Assembly: GCF_000359745.1 (NCBI RefSeq)
Contig: NZ_AQHN01000005.1
Location: 1-64,000 of the forward strand
Length of the DNA stretch: 64,000 nt
Origin: Rhizobium freirei PRF 81
GTDB lineage: Bacteria; Pseudomonadota; Alphaproteobacteria; Rhizobiales; Rhizobiaceae
Direction of reading: 5' to 3'
Shown: positions 49,966 to 58,988 of the stretch, one piece after another
Layout of the letters: each line of letters begins with the position of its first letter
How positions within the stretch are numbered: the first letter of the stretch is position 1
The notes under the pieces: generated by a model
The model's input: the letters and a program-made list of their open reading frames with translations, nothing else
What the model was told of the DNA's origin: nothing
Databases searched by the model: none
Translations under genes and position numbers: made by a program

Positions 49966-50435
49966 CGCTCAAAACGGAGGGGGAAACTACCCTCCGATTG
50001 GTGTGGGAGGCGATTTGATGATTTCCATTGGCTCCGAGAGGCGGAAACGTACAGCATCGTCAAAAAGCTGTTTCGTGATCAGGTTGTCATCCCTGAGCTT
50101 CCCCGTCGTGGCTCGGTCGCCAACGCTTGGATGTGTTCATCCCTGCCCTGAACTTTGCACTAGAGCACCAGGGAGCGCAGCACCACAGAGCGGTCAATGT
50201 GTTCGGAGGCGACGAGGTATTGAAGCGCGGCGTGGAACGGGATGCGGTCAAAAGGCGCTTGTGTGAGGAAAACGGCGTGCACCTAGTCGAAATCAGGTTT
50301 GATGAACAACTGACCATGTCCTGGCTCCGCCAAGAGCTGCGGCACAATATTTGTACCGCCGAGCAATCCCGATCCCACCAGATAAGTGCGCCGGCGCGTG
50401 TAGAGCACGCCGCTCCGCAACCATGTTGTGGATAG
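49966..50435 (+). pseudogene. Frameshifted nuclease-like remnant
   Basis: Two adjacent frames together read like a VSR/DUF559-type nuclease. Frame one (to about 50113) gives FDDFHWLREAETYSIVKKLF, and frame two gives SWLGRQRLDVFIPALNFALE then GAQHHRAVNVFGGDEVLKRG and CEENGVHLVEIRFDEQL. The frame changes around 50095-50115. The active-site-like D...ExQ pattern lies in frame two. No start codon with a ribosome-binding site is seen upstream, so the gene is probably broken. Confidence 0.5.
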
Positions 50436-50532
50436 CGGGAACATAGCACGAACTCCCGTGGCACCTAAGTAGATATTCTGGCAGAATATTTTGATGCGTG
50501 CCTCGTTGATTTGGCACGCCTTCAAGGATCGC

Positions 50533-53500
50533 ATGGCATTATCGCGCACTCAAATTCCGAAGCCGGAAAATCATCAAGATTTCGAGCGCCAATGTGCAGT
50601 CCTTTGGTCGGCAAAGCTAAAGGACCCTAATCTTCAGCGCTTGGGGCGAAGCGGTCAAAATCAGCACGGTCTCGATATTATCGGCATCCGCGACGATGAC
50701 CCGCGAAAACGGGTTGGAATTCAGTGCAAGTTGAAAAATGGGAACGGAAAACTCACCGAAAAAGAGGTCCGTAGGGAGTTCGAAGCGGCACTCGCCATCA
50801 AGCCGCCGCTCACGGAATTTCATATTGTCACGACGGCCGACCGCGACGCCGAAATTCAGCTGTTTGCCGATCAACTTGCTGTCGAGCAAATGGATGCCGG
50901 TCGCAAAATCCGGTTTATCATTTGGGGCTGGCAGGCGATTACAGATGAGTTGGGGCAATATCCCGACGCTCTGCTGGCGTTCGATGATAGCTACGGCGTA
51001 TTCGGACAACAAACGATGGCCGCTGTCAACAAAGGTATCGACCTCCAACAGGCGGGGCAAGAGAAGCTTCTTGCTGCGATTTCCGAAATCCAATCGGCGA
51101 TCAAGACGCAATCTCCAGCGGACACTACGGTTGAAGTCGCGCTTGCAATCGAGAAACACCTCGACGCCGAGATCGACGGATACAGGGATGCGAACAAAGG
51201 TGGCCAACGCAGAATCGCTCTCGGCCAGTTCACAGCACTTCTCGAACGCGTCCAACGTGACGGTGTCAGCGGCCGCATCCTGTTCCGCATAAAAGCGAAT
51301 ATCGGCTCCTGCCATCTGCTCCTGGGGAACGAAGAGGAAGGTATAAAGTGGCTTCTCGAAGCGTTCGACCACGCTCCGCTTGAACCAAAGGCGATCGCCA
51401 ACAAAGCATATGCCCATCTATTGATGGAGGACTGGGACACAGTCCTCGCCATGGGACGTGAAAACCTGAAATCCGAAACCGCCGACGAAATGCTGTCGTC
51501 GTACGTTATCCAAGCGGCGAGGTTTTCCGGTTTTACGGGCGACCCTCTTACATTGGTGCCGACGAAAGACCGAGAAGCTGCCGGGGTTTTGCTGGCGATG
51601 GCACTTTTCCAGAGATCAAAGCCTGGCGAGGACTGGAAGACGTTGTCGCGGACACTCGCCGAACGCTTTCCTGAGGAGAGACTGGCTCGCCAACTCGCGG
51701 CGGAGGCCGATCTCGACGATGTCGTTGGTGATAATAACTACGTCGACCATGTTTCGCTCACAGAGAGCGATCTTGAAAAGTTGAAGCGGTCTTCGATCAC
51801 GCTGGCTGAACTTTGGGACGAAGTGAAGGCGGAAGATAACAGGCTCGACGAGTCGCAAATCGCCATCTGCGGCAATCTGATCCTGTCTTATAGGGTCCTT
51901 GGTGATCATGTGTCGGCGATGGTCATCGTAAGAGAAATGCTCGCGATACCCGATCTTGATGATGGCTCCACGTTGCGAGCCGCCGCCGCTGCCATGGAAG
52001 CGGGTGACCATCCTGCTGTCGAAGAAATTCTACCGAGACTTCCGGCCTCTCCGTCAAGGAATCTCCTGGTTCTGCAGATGGCCGTGCTCAAGGGCGACTG
52101 GGATACGCTCGCCAAGCTCGATCCGGATAATGAAGAAGCGTATCCACCGACGGAATGGATATTATGTCGCACTGCGATACGACTGGGCCAGCTCTGGCGA
52201 ATTCCAGATGAAGAGCGTATCCCACAACTGGCGAAACTTATCCAGGATGTCGAGAAGCACCCCCGCGCCAGCATCATAACCGCTCAATATTGCGCCAACA
52301 GACGTCAGCCCGGTCTGGCCGAAAAAGCCTGGGTTAATGCCCGCTCGAATATCGACGACAGAAGTCACATCGCAAGCCGCATGATGGTGGCGATCTACGC
52401 GTATCGGAATCGCTACTGGTCGGATACCGCAAGCCTGCTGATAGGGCATATCGCGGTGGACCGCGATAGTGAGGAATTGAAGGCATTGGCCGGTTCTCTC
52501 GTTCAGGAGCGACCGATCAAACAACGAGCCGTTGAGTTCTTCACAGGTCTACCTGCGGAGGTTAGATCGTCTGCTCATTACCGTTATCTCGAGGGGCTCA
52601 TGGAGTTCAATCGGGGAAACCTTGCGTCCGCTGAGCTGATCTTCAGTGCAGATATGGACGCTTCGCCGCGCCTAGAACTCCTACTCATGATGATCATGAT
52701 CCTGCGCCGCCAGAACCGGAGCACTGAGATACCCCCGCTATTGGCTCACTTCGACATCGAAGCGCTGGACGGTACGCCGATCGAGAAGATGAGGATGGCA
52801 GAGGAATTGCGGCGCGCCGGACACGAGCGGGCTGCGATTGAAATGGCCTACCCAGTGCTGCGCGCCAACCTCAACGACGAAGCGGTCAATCTCTCCTATG
52901 CCATTCTAGTGTTCTCGATGGAACACTTCGGCGACATCGTCAGGGCCGATACCGCGGAGGTGGGCACATGGGTCCAGCTTTCGGGAAGCAATGGAAAGGA
53001 CTTTGATTTCGTCATCGAGGAAGGTGCCAACGACCCGAGCGGCGGATATTTGTCGCCGACACACAAGCTGGCGGCAGAGACGATGGGCAAAGCGGCAGGT
53101 GATACCATCAGCATTCCCCAGCAGATCGGTGATCAGATCACCTGGAGGATCAAAGAGATCAAGCACCGCTTTCTCCATGCCTTCCATGATGTCCTAGCCA
53201 ATTTCCAAACAAAATTTCCTACTTCCAAGGGCCTCTTCGCTTTCACAATGAATGACGGCGACCTGTCGCCAGTCCTTGATGTGGTGCGCCGTTTTGCGGA
53301 ACGCGGCGAGAAAGCGATAGACCTTTATGTGAAGTCACGTATCCCCTTCCAGCTCGTGGCGGGAATGTTCAACGAAAACCCCATCAACATTGCCGGCGGC
53401 ATCGTGGAGGCGGACGAAGACGTCAGCACATGCTTGGGGATCGACCCGGAGCGAGAGGCGGCCTATGCACTCATCAGGAACAGCAATCGAAGAGGTGTGG

Positions 53501-54585
53501 TGTTGGATGCCCATGCCGCTTGGACGGCGGCGACCCTCGACGTGCTCGATATTATCGAGGCTTCGCTGGGGCCTATCTACCTTCCCCAGTCAGCGCTCGA
53601 TAACCTCATCACGTTCCGTGGATTTGACGACATCAAGCGGTCCTCGTCGCTGACGCTTTTTCATCGAGGCGGGGAGACCTTCCGCCGGGAGCACACTCAG
53701 GAATCTGTGGAGGCGCGCGAGCATTATATTAGCCTACAGATCGCGAAGATCGAAAAAGCCTGCGTTGTCGCGCCGGTCGCAGCCCCGAACGACATCACAC
53801 CGCTTGAGAGCATGATCCTGGAAAAGTGCGGGGAAAGGGTGTTAGACCCGATCTATCTCTGCACGGATGGCCGTGTTCTCCTGTCCGAGGACCTTCGATA
53901 TAGGCAGTTCGCCAAAGAAATGCGGGTCGAAGGCCTTTGGCTGCAGGTGATTTTGATGGAGGCCAGAGGCAGAGGCGCGATTTCAGCACAACGATACGCC
54001 GACGCAGTGGTCAATCTAGCGATCCTCCGCCATGGCCCCGTAGCTATCGACGCGCCATTGATCAGATCGGTCATCGATCGCGATCCCAGCGGGGACCTAC
54101 GAACGCTCGACGCTTTGGCGCGCTACATCGGCAGCCGCGGGGCGGATTATATATCTCATACGGCGGTTGTGCAGGAATTCATCGATGCCACGGCCAACGA
54201 CCGATCCCTCGACCGTCTGGTGAGACAGCGGTCCATTAGTATTCTCCTGCGAAAACTGATCCGTCACACCGGCGACAAATGGCCATTGCTCATCGAAATG
54301 CTGGAAGAGCAAGCAGGATTTGCCGACAGGGAGTATCTAACAGGGTGGCTCAAGGGGCATTTTTTGAATCCGGCTATTATCTACGCGCTAAGGAGACGTG
54401 TGAGTGCTATTGTGGTTCAGAAAGCGCTCGCGGCCAGCCGACTTGGGGCTGACACGTCGCCACAGCAGGCGTTGCTGGAGACTCGCGGAGCATCAGCGCC
54501 AGCGCTGCTGCCTCCGAGATCGCCGCGTAGTTCTGGCCGACCAGACCTTCCTCCGAGAAAACGCAGATCAAAACGCAGAAGGTAA
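50533..54585 (+). CDS. 1350-residue protein: REase-like + helical repeats + GreAB-C-like + PIN-like
   Basis: The N-terminal ~155 residues look like a PD-(D/E)xK restriction endonuclease: Glu18, Asp48 in GLDIIG and Gln64-x-Lys66 in GIQCKLK. About residues 220-800 are helical and TPR-like. Residues ~810-880 resemble the C-terminal domain of transcript-cleavage factors GreA/GreB (GTWVQLSGSNGKDFDFVIEE, YLSPTHKLAAETMGKAAGD). Residues ~985-1120 resemble a PIN nuclease (GVVLDAHAAW, TDGRVLLSEDLRYRQ). The last ~50 residues are Pro/Arg-rich. AAGGATCGC precedes the ATG at 50533. I know no named family with this full order; a role in defence or RNA/DNA surveillance is inference. Confidence 0.7.
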   Translation: MALSRTQIPKPENHQDFERQCAVLWSAKLKDPNLQRLGRSGQNQHGLDIIGIRDDDPRKRVGIQCKLKNGNGKLTEKEVRREFEAALAIKPPLTEFHIVTTADRDAEIQLFADQLAVEQMDAGRKIRFIIWGWQAITDELGQYPDALLAFDDSYGVFGQQTMAAVNKGIDLQQAGQEKLLAAISEIQSAIKTQSPADTTVEVALAIEKHLDAEIDGYRDANKGGQRRIALGQFTALLERVQRDGVSGRILFRIKANIGSCHLLLGNEEEGIKWLLEAFDHAPLEPKAIANKAYAHLLMEDWDTVLAMGRENLKSETADEMLSSYVIQAARFSGFTGDPLTLVPTKDREAAGVLLAMALFQRSKPGEDWKTLSRTLAERFPEERLARQLAAEADLDDVVGDNNYVDHVSLTESDLEKLKRSSITLAELWDEVKAEDNRLDESQIAICGNLILSYRVLGDHVSAMVIVREMLAIPDLDDGSTLRAAAAAMEAGDHPAVEEILPRLPASPSRNLLVLQMAVLKGDWDTLAKLDPDNEEAYPPTEWILCRTAIRLGQLWRIPDEERIPQLAKLIQDVEKHPRASIITAQYCANRRQPGLAEKAWVNARSNIDDRSHIASRMMVAIYAYRNRYWSDTASLLIGHIAVDRDSEELKALAGSLVQERPIKQRAVEFFTGLPAEVRSSAHYRYLEGLMEFNRGNLASAELIFSADMDASPRLELLLMMIMILRRQNRSTEIPPLLAHFDIEALDGTPIEKMRMAEELRRAGHERAAIEMAYPVLRANLNDEAVNLSYAILVFSMEHFGDIVRADTAEVGTWVQLSGSNGKDFDFVIEEGANDPSGGYLSPTHKLAAETMGKAAGDTISIPQQIGDQITWRIKEIKHRFLHAFHDVLANFQTKFPTSKGLFAFTMNDGDLSPVLDVVRRFAERGEKAIDLYVKSRIPFQLVAGMFNENPINIAGGIVEADEDVSTCLGIDPEREAAYALIRNSNRRGVVLDAHAAWTAATLDVLDIIEASLGPIYLPQSALDNLITFRGFDDIKRSSSLTLFHRGGETFRREHTQESVEAREHYISLQIAKIEKACVVAPVAAPNDITPLESMILEKCGERVLDPIYLCTDGRVLLSEDLRYRQFAKEMRVEGLWLQVILMEARGRGAISAQRYADAVVNLAILRHGPVAIDAPLIRSVIDRDPSGDLRTLDALARYIGSRGADYISHTAVVQEFIDATANDRSLDRLVRQRSISILLRKLIRHTGDKWPLLIEMLEEQAGFADREYLTGWLKGHFLNPAIIYALRRRVSAIVVQKALAASRLGADTSPQQALLETRGASAPALLPPRSPRSSGRPDLPPRKRRSKRRR

Positions 54586-54870
54586 TAAAGCGAAACCCCT
54601 TTGAGCTTGGCAAGCGAGTTGGCAGTTCGAGACGGTGTTTAATATGCTTGGCGCACCGTTTTTGTCATAGGTCGCGGATTGTTCGACAGTAAACCTCGCA
54701 CCTCGAATGGTAACAAAATTCAACTTTTCCGCGTGCGACCTCTTGACGGTGCACGTCATGTTCTCTATTTGTTCGCTTTATGAAACAGCACCGCACTCTC
54801 ATACGAATACGTTGATCACCGAAACCGCCCGTCGGCGGTTCTGATCATCCATGGCTATCGAGGTGCTCTT

Positions 54871-55551
54871 ATGGGTATTGCGTCCCGCGCGTTGACGTTG
54901 CGCGCCAAAAGAAAAACCGCGTCGATCCGAACCTATTATCCCGCTGGCACCATCAAATGTGACGGTGTCACCATCTACAGATCGCAGGTGTCGCGTGACG
55001 CCGCCTGTATTTTCGATTTCGAGCCAACCATCATTCATTGGAAATGCTTGCCGTCCTCGCTTCCTTACGGGGATGAAGCTCACATTCCGGATTTCGAAAT
55101 CCTCGATGCCGATGGCTGCCTGGAACTCGTTGATGCCCCCGACAGGCATCTCGACGTTGAACTGCTGGCGGCATCCGCACGGAGAATGGGAATGTCATAC
55201 CGCCAGCTTCGGCGGGATGAAATCTATGGTGGGCCGAGACTTCGAAATGCAAAGGACCTCCTAAGGTATGCCAACTGCCAGGTGCCGCTCGGAGATCGGC
55301 TACGTTTGCTCGCCGGGCTCGACGAAAACGGTACCCTGACCGTTGCGGAAAGCCTGGCGGCCTTCACGGAAACGAAAGCGGTGGCCGGTTTTGCAAGCCT
55401 GATCATTCAGGGCTTCATCTCGGTGGACCTCGATGCTGGCCTGATCGGTCCTGAGACCACGGTGAGACGGATATGCGCGTCCTTCAGTCCGCGCTCCAAT
55501 TCCGAACACCGAGGCAACAATGACCACCAAGAAAAACAGACGCTTCCCTAA
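54871..55551 (+). CDS. TnsA-like protein upstream of AAA/M41 protease
   Basis: The 226-residue protein has a TnsA-endonuclease-like N-terminal region (FDFEPTIIHW, then AHIPDFEILDADGCLELVDA) and a winged-helix-like C-terminal domain (RLRLLAGLDENGTLTVAESL, FISVDLDAGLIGPETTVRR). The Asp before the acidic strand is present, but the Lys expected after ELV in active TnsA is missing, so it may be a non-catalytic relative. Its end overlaps the next gene by 32 bases, so the two are probably translated together. Confidence 0.6.
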   Translation: MGIASRALTLRAKRKTASIRTYYPAGTIKCDGVTIYRSQVSRDAACIFDFEPTIIHWKCLPSSLPYGDEAHIPDFEILDADGCLELVDAPDRHLDVELLAASARRMGMSYRQLRRDEIYGGPRLRNAKDLLRYANCQVPLGDRLRLLAGLDENGTLTVAESLAAFTETKAVAGFASLIIQGFISVDLDAGLIGPETTVRRICASFSPRSNSEHRGNNDHQEKQTLP

Positions 55552-57493
55552 AACATATATCGACCCTTATGGCGACGAAGAGAGCGATGCCCTCTCGCTG
55601 CCCACCCATCTGGCGGTCATCACCATGTCCCGAGTTCTCCGGCACTTCCTCAAGAAGCGATCGGGGTTCGTCGTGGCATTCGCGTTGCCACCGGGCGGCA
55701 ACTTCAATGCGTACCAACGCGCGGCCAGATTTCTGCTCGAGGGAACCCTGCCACTGAGCAAGGTGGAAGGCTACAACTACGTCGTCCCGGTCCTTGACGA
55801 GACCGACGTGGATGAAGGGTTCATGGAATTCAGGAAACTCAAGAGACTCAGACGCGCTATCATTCTGGTAGCCGACAAGAAACTCTTGGCCAACGAAATC
55901 CGACTCGCGGCAGACGTCGTCGCGGAGCTACCATCTCCTTCGGCCGATGATCACCGCATCGCAGCACGCAACATGGGCTTCGGGAATCTTACCGACGAAG
56001 ACGCTGCTCTCCTCGCCAGTCAGCCCCCGATCCACGCAGCGATCGCCGTTCGACACGGGCGTCCGTTGCCTGCCGCTCTTCGGAGGCTGCGTCTGTATCC
56101 CAATACGGGTGTTTCGACGGACGTCCCTTCCGGGCCGACCCTGCACGAACTCTCGGGTTACGGTGACGCGAAGTCTTGGGGACTGGAACTCTCTGACGAC
56201 GTGGAAGCGTGGCGTGACGGAAAGATCACCTGGGACGACATTGATCGCGGCGTCCTTCTGTATGGTCCGCCGGGTTCGGGCAAAACCTCGTTCGGGTCAG
56301 CCTTGGCACGCACCTGCGGAGCGAAGTTCGTCTACGCATCGGCGGCTCAGTGGCAATCCTCAGGTTCCGGCTACCTTGGCGACATGCTGACGGCTATGCG
56401 GAAGAGCTTCGCAGACGCCGAAGCTGCGAAGCCGAGCATCCTGTTGATCGACGAGCTTGATTCCATCGGGAGCCGGACCGAGGACGCGGGTCGCAACTCG
56501 TCCTATGCCCGTCAGGTGATCAACGGCCTCCTTGAACTTTTGGACGGTGGGCAAGCTCGTGACGGCGTCATCGTCATTGGCGCTACGAACTATCCTCATC
56601 TGATCGATGCCGCATTGCTGCGCTCCGGCCGCCTCGAACGCCATTTCGAGATCGGGCTACCCGACGAAGAAACCCGTGCGGGCATCTTCCGTTTCTACCT
56701 GGGCGACAACCTCTCGGACGAGGAAATCCGGATCGTCGCTTCGGCGTCGGAAGGGTGGTCGGGAGCGGATATCGAAAAGGGTGTCCGGCAGGCCCGTCGT
56801 GGCGCTCGCCGGCAGGGTCGCGATATTGTCCTTGCCGACGTCAAGGGAGCATTGCCACCCACTCGGACGATCCCGATTGCCATGCAGCGACTCGTTGCCG
56901 TCCACGAACTCGGCCACGCCATCGTCGGTGTGCTGGTTGATGCCGATCCCCTGATCTCCGTTTCGATCAACAGAACCGTTAGAGAGGACTTGGTCGTTCA
57001 GCCCCTGGGAGGGGCCAGGTTCCAGGAACGGATGTTCGCCCGAAAAACGTCGACTTACTTCCAGAACAAGATCGCGGTGCTGCTCGCGGGAGCCGCGGCC
57101 GAGGAGCTGATGTTCGGAGACTTCGAGACCGCAGCGGCCGGTCACCCGCACGCGGACCTGAACCAGGCAACCGAGTTGGCGACGATGATGGAAATCAAAT
57201 GGGGCTTGGGCGGCAGCTTCGCGGTGGAAACCGCCGATACTCCCGAACGGTTGTCGGCGTTCAGATCGCAGCGAAAGGGTCTCCGGCAGGCGGTGGACGT
57301 CATGCTGAAAACCCAATTCCAGCGGGCGAAGTCGCTACTCGACGAACATCGAAGCGTCCTGCTCACCTTGCACGAGAGGCTTATGAAGGAGCGTATGCTC
57401 TCGGCGGATGACGTTCGTGCCGCACTGCAAGACGCCGCTTCGAGCGACACAATCGGCTGTTTGAATGAGCCAACTGGTCTTCGAAGAGCCTGA
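55520..57493 (+). CDS. Soluble FtsH-like AAA ATPase / M41 metalloprotease
   Basis: The 657-residue protein has an AAA module with Walker A GPPGSGKTS (near residue 250), Walker B ILLIDELDSIG and RSGRLERHFEIGLPD, followed by an M41 peptidase domain with zinc motif HELGH (near residue 464) and a downstream HADLNQATELA that supplies the third ligand. Unlike housekeeping FtsH, no membrane helices precede the AAA domain; the N-terminal ~200 residues are of another, unrecognised type. Pairing with a TnsA-like gene is unusual. It may remodel or degrade nucleoprotein complexes (inference). Confidence 0.85.
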   Translation: MTTKKNRRFPKTYIDPYGDEESDALSLPTHLAVITMSRVLRHFLKKRSGFVVAFALPPGGNFNAYQRAARFLLEGTLPLSKVEGYNYVVPVLDETDVDEGFMEFRKLKRLRRAIILVADKKLLANEIRLAADVVAELPSPSADDHRIAARNMGFGNLTDEDAALLASQPPIHAAIAVRHGRPLPAALRRLRLYPNTGVSTDVPSGPTLHELSGYGDAKSWGLELSDDVEAWRDGKITWDDIDRGVLLYGPPGSGKTSFGSALARTCGAKFVYASAAQWQSSGSGYLGDMLTAMRKSFADAEAAKPSILLIDELDSIGSRTEDAGRNSSYARQVINGLLELLDGGQARDGVIVIGATNYPHLIDAALLRSGRLERHFEIGLPDEETRAGIFRFYLGDNLSDEEIRIVASASEGWSGADIEKGVRQARRGARRQGRDIVLADVKGALPPTRTIPIAMQRLVAVHELGHAIVGVLVDADPLISVSINRTVREDLVVQPLGGARFQERMFARKTSTYFQNKIAVLLAGAAAEELMFGDFETAAAGHPHADLNQATELATMMEIKWGLGGSFAVETADTPERLSAFRSQRKGLRQAVDVMLKTQFQRAKSLLDEHRSVLLTLHERLMKERMLSADDVRAALQDAASSDTIGCLNEPTGLRRA

Positions 57494-58245
57494 AATCGAT
57501 TTTTTTCACGAACGATTTCAGAAAGGTTAATTTTCGCATCTACCGGCATAGGTTGCACGGAGCTGCCGAATGAACCTCCGCTCAAGTCAGTCAGCCAACA
57601 CGCCTGCGCAAAGGAAATCTCGATCAATTGCCGCATCGAGTTCTTGAATTATTAAAATCGGGAATCCTTTCCCGAATCCTTGCCAAAGAAAGGAGATCGC
57701 GTCATGGCAAGACATGAAAGTAAGGAATTCTCCGACGGTTTGGCTAACGCGACCTCTTCGGATAGCTCGGAAAAATACAGACTGCTCGCGCTGGTCTCGC
57801 AATCTTCTTCAGATGGCACATGTCAAGTGTCGACGCCTTCGAAACCGAGACCACGCAAGGCTTCTTGGCTTCTCGACGCCGTCTGCGAGAACAGGAGCCC
57901 GGTACATCCAAAACGAGAATTCAAGAACTCGCTGAGCGAGGCATCGGATCGTCGAATCCTTGCGACACTTGTGCCTCCCAGCTGCTGTTTTGCGTCTCCA
58001 AGGATTCGCCAAGGAGTTCTTGAATTTTCCAAGGAAATCAGTGGTCTCCGGTTTTCCGCGAATTTCCTTGCGCACCGCGTGCCCGTCTGCTGGAGAGAGC
58101 TGATGAGTCAAAAATCGAGTGGACGCGTCAGAGTTGAATCTCGGCCGCGAGTCGCATTTTTCGCTCAAGGTTGGGGTCTTGATATTGCCGGGGGTGTAGG
58201 GCTACATGCCGCTCAACGGTGCCAGTTGTCTGGTGCCGGAGATAG

Positions 58246-58275
58246 AAACGGACCACTCGGGAAAGCGGTCCGTTT
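58246..58275. repeat. Perfect inverted repeat AAACGGACC/GGTCCGTTT
   Basis: AAACGGACC (58246-58254) pairs exactly with GGTCCGTTT (58267-58275) across a 12-base loop. One further T follows the right arm, so it resembles a terminator but lacks a real T run. Confidence 0.6.
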
Positions 58276-58458
58276 TGGAGTGGCTGGACCTGTTGACGCA
58301 GGTGTCAGCCGATGGCTCGCACTTGGAGATTTAAGCCATGACACACTTGTAGATGGGCACGCCCCGGAAATCAAACGGAAAACCGGCCCACATCGCCGTA
58401 TGACGCGTAAAGCGTTAACGGCGATCGTCGATCCGCGTTCTCCCGCACGCCGGACGTC

Positions 58459-58489
58459 GGTTTCCGGGGCACATCTTGCCCCGGAAACC
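58459..58489. repeat. Perfect 13-bp hairpin
   Basis: GGTTTCCGGGGCA (58459-58471) pairs exactly with TGCCCCGGAAACC (58477-58489) around the 5-base loop CATCT. It has no downstream T run, so it is more likely a structured RNA element or protein-binding site than an intrinsic terminator. Confidence 0.65.
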
Positions 58490-58653
58490 ATCTGCCCCAC
58501 CGCCCGTGAACCGGAGCGAATAGCCAGGCGGCGACGCCTGACTGCATTGCTCCTCGCTGGCCGGTCTAGGTAGACGCCGGACGGAGCTCCGCTTTCCAAT
58601 CCGTTTCAACGCACGCCGCCGCCTACGCGAGCGGCCATAGGAGAAGTGCGCCC

Positions 58654-58812
58654 ATGTATCTGTCCAAACACATTCTCGATTCCGCTTTCTTTATCGGAAC
58701 GGCCGACATCGATCTTCCCACCCTCGACGACCTGACGACCATCCCGTTGGAGGAGGAGATCGCCCGCATGATCTGCTCCGTATCCGACCGCCCGGGCCGC
58801 CACGGCCTGTAA
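58654..58812 (+). CDS. Possible 52-residue acidic protein upstream of tnsA
   Basis: An ATG at 58654 preceded by GGAGAAG opens a 52-codon frame beginning MYLSKHILDSAFFIG with an acidic middle (DIDLPTLDDL, EEEIARMI). It is too short for homology by eye. It reads toward tnsA and could be a small regulator of the transposition operon; this is inference. Confidence 0.4.
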   Translation: MYLSKHILDSAFFIGTADIDLPTLDDLTTIPLEEEIARMICSVSDRPGRHGL

Positions 58813-58840
58813 GCACAGCAACCGGAAGATAGCTACCCGA

Positions 58841-58862
58841 CGCGGGGATCACCGTCCCCGCG
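58841..58862 (+). terminator. Hairpin between the small frame and tnsA
   Basis: CGCGGGGA (58841-58848) pairs perfectly with TCCCCGCG (58855-58862) around a 6-base loop. There is no T run after it, so it may attenuate rather than end transcription, or serve as a binding site. Confidence 0.4.
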
Positions 58863-58988
58863 GACGGCGGAGCCATACTACGAGTGGCAGGTTTTGACTT
58901 CTCGAAACGAGGCTGGTCCTCTTCCGAAAAGGCATCTCCTCCAGCCAATCTTGCAGGTCGCTTAGCGACAAGGTGGAAGGAGCCGAGC

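Larger units (their letters stand above)
57494..58653. other. Repeat- and hairpin-rich region without a convincing gene
   Basis: This region upstream of tnsA carries GAGTTCTTGAATT at 57638-57650, inverted at 57917-57930 and direct at 58014-58026, and CGAATCCTTG-like copies at 57673-57683, 57953-57963 and inverted at 57998-58008, with further weaker relatives near 57610, 58030 and 58060. Two perfect hairpins follow (58246-58275 and 58459-58489). A long frame (57680-58573) is open with a good AAAGGAG before 57704, but its product is not protein-like. It is a candidate transposon end and/or non-coding RNA locus. Confidence 0.5.

Noticed and set aside
57680..58573. Open frame of 297 codons in the region before tnsA
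   Set aside because: Although an ATG at 57704 has a good ribosome-binding site, the product is compositionally irregular, spans the repeat cluster and hairpins, and matches no family I recognise.
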